From Acanthosoma haemorrhoidale (Eukaryota > Arthropoda > Insecta > Hemiptera > Acanthosomatidae): a stretch of 64,000 nucleotides of DNA. The stretch covers positions 87,545,333 to 87,609,332 of the forward strand of contig OV884013.1 in assembly GCA_930367205.1 (NCBI GenBank), in the 5' to 3' direction. Positions 56,817 through 64,000 of this stretch are shown piece by piece (the first letter of the stretch is position 1; the number at the start of each line of letters is the position of its first letter). The position numbers and the translations under genes were made by a program. The notes under the pieces are model-generated. The model saw only the letters and a list, made by a program, of their open reading frames with translations. It was not told where the DNA came from and made no database searches.

Positions 56817-58331
56817 ATGGGCCAAACAGCCACCGAGAAGTTACAGGCGAACTTAATTGCCCTTAAAATGCAGCGGGACCTACTGCTCGCTGCAGTTCAA
56901 AAAATTTATGACACAGTTCAGGAGCTTAAGGCGACGGATTATCCCCAGGTGGAGGCCTGTCTAGATACTTTGAGAGAGCTTAAGTCTGAATTTCTTGAGG
57001 CGGACAGCCGGTACGTCCAGACAGTTAGTCAGCTACCGGACGGTCAACGACCCGCCAATCCGTCGGAACATCCCGCCTATTTTGACCTGATCTTGGCCAT
57101 TCGAATGAGGTGCAGTCAGTTGTCTAAGGACCACGTACCTAACAATACGACCAGCACTCCCCCGGTTGATCTCCCTCTTCCGCGTATTCAGCTGCCAACG
57201 TTCAACGGTCAAATTGAACGCTGGCCTGAATTTATCGCCTTATACGATTCACTCGTCCACGACAACGCGTCCTTGCCGGACGCTCAGAAATTTCATTTTC
57301 TGAGATCTGCTGTCTCCGATGAAGCGGCAGCTGCCATCTTCATGTTCGAGCACAGCGCTGCTCATTATCAGCTTGCCTATCGAGCCCTGCGACAACGATT
57401 CCAAAATAATCGTCGTTTGGCTCAGATGTACTTAAGGCAAATTTCGCATTATCCCTCATCGTCTACCGCCTCTATTGAGCATCTAAAAGGCTTTATAACC
57501 ACCCATCAAAATGCTATTCATGCGCTCAAATCCTTGCCCATTGACAATTTAGCCGACTTTTTATTGTTCTCAATGAGCGTCCAAGGGCTTGACGAGGAAT
57601 CTCGTCAGCGTTTCGAACAGCAGTTGACAACGGATGAATTTCCGTCTGTAGACACCCTGTTGAAGTTTGCTACTCAGCAACTACGAGTGCTGGAAAGCAC
57701 TCCTTGCCCTCCGTCATCCAAACTCAAGTCGCCTAGTCGGTTTCGCCCGTCATCGCCTGCCTTCAAACAGCACACTCAGCGTTCCCAGTCACCCGGGCGC
57801 TCTACACAAAACCATCCGTCTGCTGGTCGTTCTGTCTACACCTCGGCGCCTCCATCTCGCTCCTCTGCTTCGACCCGGGCTACTTGTGCCTATTGTGACG
57901 TTAAGGACCATTCCATTCGCCAGTGCCCCACATTTAAGGCTTTGACTTCTCAGCAGCGCCTAACATATGTGGCAAGCATCTCCATCTGCCGCAATTGTCT
58001 GTCCGAGTATCACTCTACTGACCAATGCCAATCTTCGCATTCCTGCCATGTATGTGGCCAGCGACATCATACCATCCTGCATCTAAGAAACGATGTACCT
58101 CAGCATCATTCAAGAGACGCCTCCCCACCTCATTCACGTTTGACTTCGCCTCAAACACCTTCATCTGTTCAGTCTGTGGCCTCACGCGTCTCATCGCCTA
58201 CGAATCGGCAGTTCCCTGCTCGTTCCACCTCTCCTGCCTCATCTGATGCATTTGGTGCTTCTTATGTACCTAAGGAGCAACGTAGGCGCCCTCGCCGATC
58301 ACCCCCCTCTTCTGGGTGTCAGTCGGATTGA
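56817..58331 (+). CDS. gag: BEL/Pao Gag
   Basis: 504 codons ending in TGA. Residues 1-70 form a coiled-coil-like helical region. A DUF1759 capsid-like domain runs from about 125 to 265 (LPTFNGQIERWPEFIALYDS). A Ser/Pro/Arg-rich linker follows (300-350). There are three zinc knuckles: CCHC at 357-370 and 391-404 and a CCHH type at 410-422. Gag should assemble the particle and package RNA. The stop at 58329-58331 is followed by CTAG, and the frame stays open into pol, so a Gag-Pol product by stop-codon readthrough is plausible. Confidence 0.92.
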   Translation: MGQTATEKLQANLIALKMQRDLLLAAVQKIYDTVQELKATDYPQVEACLDTLRELKSEFLEADSRYVQTVSQLPDGQRPANPSEHPAYFDLILAIRMRCSQLSKDHVPNNTTSTPPVDLPLPRIQLPTFNGQIERWPEFIALYDSLVHDNASLPDAQKFHFLRSAVSDEAAAAIFMFEHSAAHYQLAYRALRQRFQNNRRLAQMYLRQISHYPSSSTASIEHLKGFITTHQNAIHALKSLPIDNLADFLLFSMSVQGLDEESRQRFEQQLTTDEFPSVDTLLKFATQQLRVLESTPCPPSSKLKSPSRFRPSSPAFKQHTQRSQSPGRSTQNHPSAGRSVYTSAPPSRSSASTRATCAYCDVKDHSIRQCPTFKALTSQQRLTYVASISICRNCLSEYHSTDQCQSSHSCHVCGQRHHTILHLRNDVPQHHSRDASPPHSRLTSPQTPSSVQSVASRVSSPTNRQFPARSTSPASSDAFGASYVPKEQRRRPRRSPPSSGCQSD

Positions 58332-60362
58332 CTAGGACGTCCTCGATCACCTCAGCGTCTGTTCCCGCCTTATCGTCTGTGTTCTTCCTCCTTGACCCCT
58401 CGTCCTGCTCGCAGCCAAAACCGGCATCTGGAACAGTTGATGCCTACCGCCATTGTCCGTCTTGAAAATAATCAATTTCACTCCATCTCTCGTGCCCTTC
58501 TTGATTCTGGCAGTCAAACCACCCTCATCACCTCCGCCTGCGCTTCGCGGCTGCATCTTCGTCCACGGTCCGAACCAATGCATCTGCGCACCCTCAGCAA
58601 TGTGAATCCGATTCGTGTCCGAGGATATGCTTACGTCACCTTATTCCATCAGGGTGACCCCCCATATTTCAAGGTCAAGGCCTATGTCATCGATACACTT
58701 ATTGACCCGCTGCCGTCTAGGGAGTTTCGATGCCATTGGCCGGAGTTAACGCGGCTCAATTTGGCCGATCATTTGTTTTATCGTCCTAGAACGATTGACA
58801 TCCTCCTGGGCTCAGATGTGCTTCCATTTCTGATTCTCCCAGAAATATTATCGCCTACCGCGGAGCTCCCTGGTGCCATTCGAACCACCCTAGGATGGGT
58901 GCTTCTTGGTCCCTATGCTCGCCATCGAAAGCCATCTAGGCATGTCACCTTCGCTCCTGGCACAGTTGATGGCGGCACTCGTCGCCCATCACGCACTAAG
59001 CGTATCAAGGAGGGTATCAGCTCTTCTAAGTCGCCTAACATTTCGCCTCAATCATCCTCTCCTCAGGCATCTGGTTCGAAATCGCTTCCCCAACCTGCGG
59101 AAACATCTGGTCGTCTGCTCGCCTTAAATCCATCCGACCCTTCTGTTTCATCTGGTTTCTGCTCAGACTCTCCTCGCTCATCTGATTGCCATCCCACTGA
59201 TCATACGCCTACTACGCCAGAATCTTCCGATGCCGTCTCTGAAAGCCCTGTCCAAGATTCTATCTATCTTCCAGCTGAGGCCCACTTTCCGGACGAGAGT
59301 CTCACTGACATTGTCCGTATGTTTTGGGAGCTTGACAAGGTTCCGAATGTCGTCCCACTCACTCCAGCTGAAAAAAGGTGCGAGGAGATGTACCTTTCAG
59401 GCGTCCATCGCTCTCCTACTGGGCGTTACATTGTGGATCTTCCCCTCGCCTCTCGTGATCTTGGTATGTCCGTTAATGTGGCTAAGCGGCAATTCAGCCG
59501 TTTAGAACATCGCCTCGGTAAGCAGCCGGAGCTCCATGCCACCTATCACGACTTCATGCGAGATTACTTGGACAGTGGCCATATGGAGGTAGTAGCGGAA
59601 TCCGCCAACCCTTCTCCATATGAACCTTATTACATCCCTCATCATCCGGTCCATCGGCCAGACGATCCTCCTACCAAAATTCGTGTAGTCTTTAACGCCT
59701 CGTGTGCTTCCTCTAACGGCAGGTCCCTCAATGATCTTCTGTTAACCGGACCCAAGCTTCAAGCTGATATCACCATTCTTTTGTTACGTTTTCGGCTACA
59801 TCAATTTGTCTTTACAGCCGACATCAGGCAGATGTATCGACAGATTCTTGTAAATCCGGAACACAGGGATTATCAGCGAATTGTCTGGCGCTTTTCAGAT
59901 CTTGAGCCCATTCAGTCGTATCGGCTGAATACCGTTACTTATGGGGTTTCGTCTGCTCCTTATTTGGCCCTGCGTACACTTCAGCAGCTAGCTTATGACG
60001 ACGGAGCCAGATATCCTGAGGCTCAGCGCGTGCTGTTAGAGGAAATTTACGTTGACGACCTCCTGACCGGAGGCTCATCAGAAGTTGAGGCCGCCAATCT
60101 GCGCCATCAGGTGCAAGATCTGCTCATGGCGGGCGGGTTTGAGCTGCGAAAATGGGCTACAAATCATCCCCCTCTGTTGCAGGGAATTCCATCTGATCAC
60201 TGCCGTGAGCTTTCCTCTGCTGATCCTCTGTCGCTTGATCGCGATCCTGTCCTAAAAATCTTAGGACTCGGCTGGAATCCCACGTCTGACCACTTCCTCT
60301 ACTCCGTGCGACTGACTGAATCCGCACTCACGAAACGCACCGTCCTGAGCCAAATGGCTTGA
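58332..60362 (+). CDS. pol: BEL/Pao Pol, protease and reverse transcriptase part
   Basis: Same frame as gag. Open from directly after the gag stop; the first ATG is at 58392, and the numbers below count from there. An aspartic protease of DUF1758 type has ALLDSGSQTTLI with DSG at 38-40. RT motifs follow: VVFNASCASSNGRSLNDLLL near 432, the first catalytic Asp477 in FTADIRQMYRQI, TYGVSSAPYLALRTL, and YVDD at 553-556. A TGA at 60360-60362 cuts the frame just after KRTVLSQMA, where BEL/Pao proteins normally continue into an IFDPLGWLSP segment; that segment follows directly in the same frame. The stop sits inside a conserved region, so it is probably a mutation. Confidence 0.92.
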   Translation, partial: LGRPRSPQRLFPPYRLCSSSLTPRPARSQNRHLEQLMPTAIVRLENNQFHSISRALLDSGSQTTLITSACASRLHLRPRSEPMHLRTLSNVNPIRVRGYAYVTLFHQGDPPYFKVKAYVIDTLIDPLPSREFRCHWPELTRLNLADHLFYRPRTIDILLGSDVLPFLILPEILSPTAELPGAIRTTLGWVLLGPYARHRKPSRHVTFAPGTVDGGTRRPSRTKRIKEGISSSKSPNISPQSSSPQASGSKSLPQPAETSGRLLALNPSDPSVSSGFCSDSPRSSDCHPTDHTPTTPESSDAVSESPVQDSIYLPAEAHFPDESLTDIVRMFWELDKVPNVVPLTPAEKRCEEMYLSGVHRSPTGRYIVDLPLASRDLGMSVNVAKRQFSRLEHRLGKQPELHATYHDFMRDYLDSGHMEVVAESANPSPYEPYYIPHHPVHRPDDPPTKIRVVFNASCASSNGRSLNDLLLTGPKLQADITILLLRFRLHQFVFTADIRQMYRQILVNPEHRDYQRIVWRFSDLEPIQSYRLNTVTYGVSSAPYLALRTLQQLAYDDGARYPEAQRVLLEEIYVDDLLTGGSSEVEAANLRHQVQDLLMAGGFELRKWATNHPPLLQGIPSDHCRELSSADPLSLDRDPVLKILGLGWNPTSDHFLYSVRLTESALTKRTVLSQMA

Positions 60363-62780
60363 ATCTTCGATCCCCTTGGCTGGCTTTCACCAGTCACCTT
60401 CTCAGCCAAGATCCTCTTCCGTCGTCTGTGCCTGCTTCACTTGGATTGGGACCAAGGATTGCCCCAAGAGTGGGCCGTTCCCTGGCTGAACTTTCAGGAG
60501 CAACTACCTTCTCTTTCGGAGGTACGCATACCGCGTTTTATTCCTGAAGCGTCCCCATCGTCTGTTCATCACCTAGTCGGATTTTGTGACGCCTCTGAAT
60601 CCGGGTATGCCGCTGTCGTCTATCTCCACACATCGTCTTCATCTGGTCAACTTCCTGTCCATCTCTTAGCCGCCAAATCCAAAATAGCACCGTGCAAGGC
60701 GGTTACCCTTCCCCGCTTGGAGCTATGTGGAGCCCATCTGCTTGCTAAGCTCATGCATCATCTGACCACTCACGTCATTCAGCATCTGAATGCTGAGTTT
60801 ATCGCATTCTCCGATTCCTCTGTTGCTCTAGCCTGGATCCGTGGTGAAAGCCACAAATGGAAAACATTTGTAGGCAACCGCGTTGCTGAAATCCAGGAGC
60901 TGGTACCATCCCGGTGCTGGAGACATGTCATCTCCGAGGACAACCCTGCTGACTGCGCGTCACGCGGATTGCAGCCTCGTCAGATCCATCATCATCCTCT
61001 GTGGTGGCATGGTCCTTCTTGGATCTCATCTCCTCCATCTTTGTGGCCTATTTCCTCCGTCGATTTGTCTTCCTCTGATGATGTGGATTCCGAGGCTAAA
61101 CCCGTTTCTACTCTAGTGCTCGCCACCACCACTTCGGGGGTCTCTATAATCGACCGTTTCTCCTCTCTTCTCCGCCTTAAACGGGTAATCACCTTCTGCC
61201 GACGCTTTGTCTTCAATGCAAAGCGTCCTCCGCATCCGCGTACTGGTCCTTTGTCCTCTGTGGAGCTCCAGGAAGCTGAAATCGTCGCCATCCGTCTGAC
61301 CCAAGCTCAAAATTTCGTTGAAGAAATAACTGAGCTTCAGAAACCCTCTTCTCGTCATCGTCTGATAATGCAGCTTCATCTGTTTCTCGACGAACATGGT
61401 GTTATCCGAGTGGGTGGCCGTCTATCTTCTGCGTTGTTGCCATATCAGCATAAGCATCCTGCTCTTCTACCTAAAGGCGCTCATCTAACCCACCTGCTCA
61501 TCGACGATGCTCATATCCGTCTCTTCCATGCTGGTGCTTTGGCAACTCATTCGTTCATTCGTCGCCGACATTGGATTCTCGATGGACGCAATGTAGTTCG
61601 CAATCGTTTGCGGAAATGCAACAGATGCTTCAGCTGCAAACCTAAACCCATTATTCAGCCAATGGGCAATCTTCCCTCGGGACGCGTATCCTCTGCTGCC
61701 GCGTTCTCCACTACTGGCGTTGACTACGCCGGTCCCTTTCTCGTCTCCAGTGCCCGTTTACGGGGGGCTGTCACCACGAAGGCTTATTTAGCGGTGTTTA
61801 ACTGCTTTGCGACCAAGGCTGTGCATCTGGAGTTGGCATCTGAGCTCTCCACTCCCGCATTTATTGCCGCTTACCGGCGCTTCGTTGCCCGTAGGGGTAA
61901 CCCTTCCGTTATTTTTTCGGACAACGGAACTAATTTCGTAGGGGCGAGTAATTATCTGCGGGAGTTGGGACGTTTGTTGTCGGGGCCTCAGCATCAGCAG
62001 GGCCTTTGTGATGTCGCCTCCTCCTCTGGTACCGACTGGCGATTCTTCCCCCCTGCTAGTCCTCATTTTGGCGGACTTTGGGAGGCTAGCGTAAAATCGG
62101 CAAAGCACCACCTCACGCGCGTCATCGGCGAGCAGCGCCTCACTTACGAGGAATTCCTCACGCTCATCACCCAGGTCGAAGCAATCCTTAACTCTCGTCC
62201 GTTTTATCTTCCATCGTCGGATCCATCGGACTTTGAGGCCCTCACTCCGGGCCATTTCTTAATCTTTCGCCCCCTTACTTCACCTCCTGACCATGATGTT
62301 ACGTCCGGTCCCGTCAACCATATCGCTCGTTGGCAGTTAGTTCAGCGCTTACAGCAGGACTTCTGGAAGCGCTGGCGCTGTGAGTACCTGCATACTCTGC
62401 AGCAGCGAAGCAAATGGTTGCATCCGTCTACGCCCATAGTCCCTGGGACGGTTGTCCTTATTCGCGAAGACCACCTACCTCCACTTAAGTGGTCATTAGG
62501 CCGCATTTCGTCGGTATTCCCTGGTTCCGACGCTGTCACCCGTGTGGCTGAAGTCACCACCCCTTCCGGGACAGTTCGCCGCCCTGTGGCGAAACTGTGC
62601 CCTCTGCCGTCTCAATCGCCATCTCGTCGTTCATATGTCTTCTGTTACGCCCTCTGTGTTTGTTTTTTTTTCTTTTCAGAAGTGAGACTTCAGGGCGGGC
62701 GGCATGTTCGGGCGTACGTGGCTTGCGAGAGTTTTGTAGCGGGGGCGGGTTGTGTGAGATTCATGTCGGCCGTCCGGTAG
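60363..62780 (+). CDS. pol: BEL/Pao Pol, RNase H and integrase part
   Basis: Continues the same frame after the TGA. RNase H-like region: GFCDASESGYAAVVY (Asp near 60588), LPRLELCGA and FSDSSVALAWIRG, then DNPADCASRG. Integrase: H2C2-type zinc finger (HIRLFHAGAL to CNRCFSCKP, about 61510-61640), DDE core with GVDYAGPF, FSDNGTNFVGA and HFGGLWEASVKSAKHHL. The C-terminal DUF5641-type domain is RWQLVQRLQQDFWKRWRCEY and PGTVVLIREDHLPPLKWSLG. The frame runs on past the end of conserved sequence (about 62620) into the 3' LTR and stops at 62780. Confidence 0.92.
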   Translation: MFDPLGWLSPVTFSAKILFRRLCLLHLDWDQGLPQEWAVPWLNFQEQLPSLSEVRIPRFIPEASPSSVHHLVGFCDASESGYAAVVYLHTSSSSGQLPVHLLAAKSKIAPCKAVTLPRLELCGAHLLAKLMHHLTTHVIQHLNAEFIAFSDSSVALAWIRGESHKWKTFVGNRVAEIQELVPSRCWRHVISEDNPADCASRGLQPRQIHHHPLWWHGPSWISSPPSLWPISSVDLSSSDDVDSEAKPVSTLVLATTTSGVSIIDRFSSLLRLKRVITFCRRFVFNAKRPPHPRTGPLSSVELQEAEIVAIRLTQAQNFVEEITELQKPSSRHRLIMQLHLFLDEHGVIRVGGRLSSALLPYQHKHPALLPKGAHLTHLLIDDAHIRLFHAGALATHSFIRRRHWILDGRNVVRNRLRKCNRCFSCKPKPIIQPMGNLPSGRVSSAAAFSTTGVDYAGPFLVSSARLRGAVTTKAYLAVFNCFATKAVHLELASELSTPAFIAAYRRFVARRGNPSVIFSDNGTNFVGASNYLRELGRLLSGPQHQQGLCDVASSSGTDWRFFPPASPHFGGLWEASVKSAKHHLTRVIGEQRLTYEEFLTLITQVEAILNSRPFYLPSSDPSDFEALTPGHFLIFRPLTSPPDHDVTSGPVNHIARWQLVQRLQQDFWKRWRCEYLHTLQQRSKWLHPSTPIVPGTVVLIREDHLPPLKWSLGRISSVFPGSDAVTRVAEVTTPSGTVRRPVAKLCPLPSQSPSRRSYVFCYALCVCFFFFSEVRLQGGRHVRAYVACESFVAGAGCVRFMSAVR
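62692..62704 (+). promoter_or_regulatory. G-rich tract before 3' LTR (candidate polypurine tract)
   Basis: AGGGCGGGCGGCA directly abuts the TG of the 3' LTR. It has C interruptions, so it is a weak polypurine tract but in the right place. Confidence 0.5.
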
Positions 62781-63184
62781 CCCTAGTACTATCGATAGCT
62801 GTTAGAACTCGTATCTCGGTGGCCTCCCCCCTCCCTCTCACCTCCCTCCCTCTCACCGCTCTCTCTCTCACTTCTCCGTAAAACTATGAACCAGTCAGTG
62901 GTCACTCTTCTGTTGAAATCTTCTTTTTCCATCTGGAGTCATCGGCCAGCGGTGTTATATCGACATTTCCTCAGGTATCATTTAATTATTCCCATTTTCC
63001 TCACCTCCCTTCGTCGACAAAAAACATCGCTTGCGATCCAGCTGCGGCTAGTCATCTTGTGGCAGAACGACCTCGGACTCGGTAAGTTTGTCTTTCAATT
63101 TTCACCTTTTTATTTCCCTGTGGGTGTAAGTCCCAGGCTCTCGGAAAGTTCATCTGCCGTAAATTTTCGAGAGTCGGGTTTACA
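62705..63184 (+). repeat. 3' LTR
   Basis: 480 bp, reads as identical to the 5' LTR. Followed by the ATTAG target duplication. Confidence 0.95.
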
Positions 63185-63189
63185 ATTAG

Positions 63190-64000
63190 CAATTGTATTA
63201 AAACCTAATAGTCAGATCTCTGCATCATCTAATGAATTATACTGATGTAATTGAGAATTTTTCTTTTCAAAATCGATCATATTCTAAATTTTAAAATGTA
63301 ATAAAACCAACTAGAGAAAAAGTTGAAAATGGCAGCGAACGAAATATTTCAACTCCAGTGCAGATTTTACATAGCTAATCCCAAACCATTGACATTTAAA
63401 CATTGGATTTTGAAAGTAACTAAACTTTTGTAAGAATTGTATTTGAATAAAATCGAGGACGCCGGGGATTCATAAAGTAAGGGAAGAAAACTTCGGGGGT
63501 TACTCGCATGACTCATATACAAACCATCTTGGTCACTGAATCTTGGAGTTTCAACTAATAAAGTTACAATTACTTATAATAACAAATATATATTAAAACG
63601 GGCCTGGGCTATAATTGACTCTTTTGGGAACCATCTTTCAAAGTTTTTTTACCTTGCCGCCCTTAGATAAAAACTTTAAAATTGTAGTTCAATTGAACTG
63701 ATTTTGCGACCACTTTCGCAGAAAAAAAAGAAACAGAAACCTGGAGAAGGCAGAGCCTCTCTCTTCCGTCTTAGCAATAAAATGCCTAGAATTTCTAAAA
63801 TCTTTATCAGGCGAAAAATAAATTTGAGCACTTTCTGAAACTCGTCAAACTTTTTTCTATTTCTCTTTAGGTGCCACTAGGCGTGACGTCCGACTTCGAT
63901 TAAGTTCTTAAAAGGGAGAAAAAATGTGTACTCCTGTCACACCCTAGTTAGGAACTAACCATAGCACACCCGGATGTGAGAATCAGTCATTTGGTGTCAA
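63190..64000. other. AT-rich host flank after the BEL/Pao insertion
   Basis: No gene, repeat or RNA recognised. Confidence 0.5.

Larger units (their letters stand above)
56156..63184 (+). mobile_element. complete BEL/Pao LTR retrotransposon, 7029 bp
   Basis: Two 480-bp LTRs that read as identical, beginning TGTTC and ending TACA, bracket a primer-binding site, gag, pol and a G-rich tract. ATTAG at 56151-56155 and 63185-63189 is a 5-bp target duplication, within the range usual for BEL/Pao. The order protease, RT, RNase H, integrase and the DUF1759/DUF1758/DUF5641-type domains identify BEL/Pao. There is no env. Two in-frame TGA codons interrupt the coding region (58329 and 60360). LTR identity indicates a recent insertion. 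Confidence 0.96.

Noticed and set aside
1..64000. CRISPR arrays, bacterial operons, riboswitches
   Set aside because: Introns, LINEs, LTR elements and composition are eukaryotic; no regularly spaced repeats were seen.

Overview
This is an AT-rich animal nuclear window. It holds one recognisable host gene with spliceosomal introns; almost everything else that can be identified is transposable-element DNA of arthropod type (jockey-like LINEs, Merlin, Tc1, mariner, hAT, BEL/Pao, tRNA-derived SINEs). I infer an arthropod, probably an insect and perhaps a hemipteran, from the mix of elements and the insect-like mannose-6-phosphate isomerase. The species cannot be fixed from the sequence alone.

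Layout. 1-7.75 kb is a head-to-tail run of three jockey-type LINE copies: LINE A, cut by the window edge; LINE B1 with a long open RT frame; and LINE B2, decayed with a mosaic 3' end. A hAT-type transposase relic and an internally deleted Merlin element lie between A and B1. 8.46-10.62 kb holds a nearly full-length but broken Merlin element with terminal inverted repeats, a BEL/Pao pol relic and the 3' end of a third LINE (C1). 11.70-19.36 kb is the host gene, mannose-6-phosphate isomerase: six exons, 401 residues, all zinc ligands present. Its introns contain a LINE 3' tail (intron 4) and a broken DUF7869-type transposase-like relic (intron 5). 20-28 kb holds a foldback MITE with a 7-bp target duplication, two short A-tailed retroposed segments (one with a strong two-tier hairpin), a LINE 3' tail, a 5S rRNA pseudogene and a complete but inactive Tc1 element with inverted repeats and TA target sites. 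29-45.5 kb holds a duplicated segment of about 0.7 kb carrying a tRNA-derived SINE, an internally deleted mariner, two copies of an unclassified repeat (one interrupted by a LINE insertion with target-site duplication, the other showing the empty site), and several decayed LINE RT fragments. 45.5-56 kb is mostly anonymous AT-rich DNA with a GC-rich island at 48.0-48.8 kb. 56.16-63.18 kb is a complete BEL/Pao LTR retrotransposon with LTRs that read as identical, a 5-bp target duplication, gag, and pol covering protease, RT, RNase H and integrase.

The elements do not form a host pathway. The most interesting signals are: (i) BEL/Pao gag and pol share one frame and are separated by a TGA followed by CTAG, a known leaky-stop context, with a second in-frame TGA at the RT/RNase H junction; (ii) a short hairpin lying about 185-210 nt before the A tail at four separate LINE 3' ends, a candidate recognition structure for the LINE reverse transcriptase; (iii) the filled/empty-site pair that dates a LINE insertion relative to another repeat. 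I found no CRISPR array, no operon-like system and no convincing undescribed gene system.
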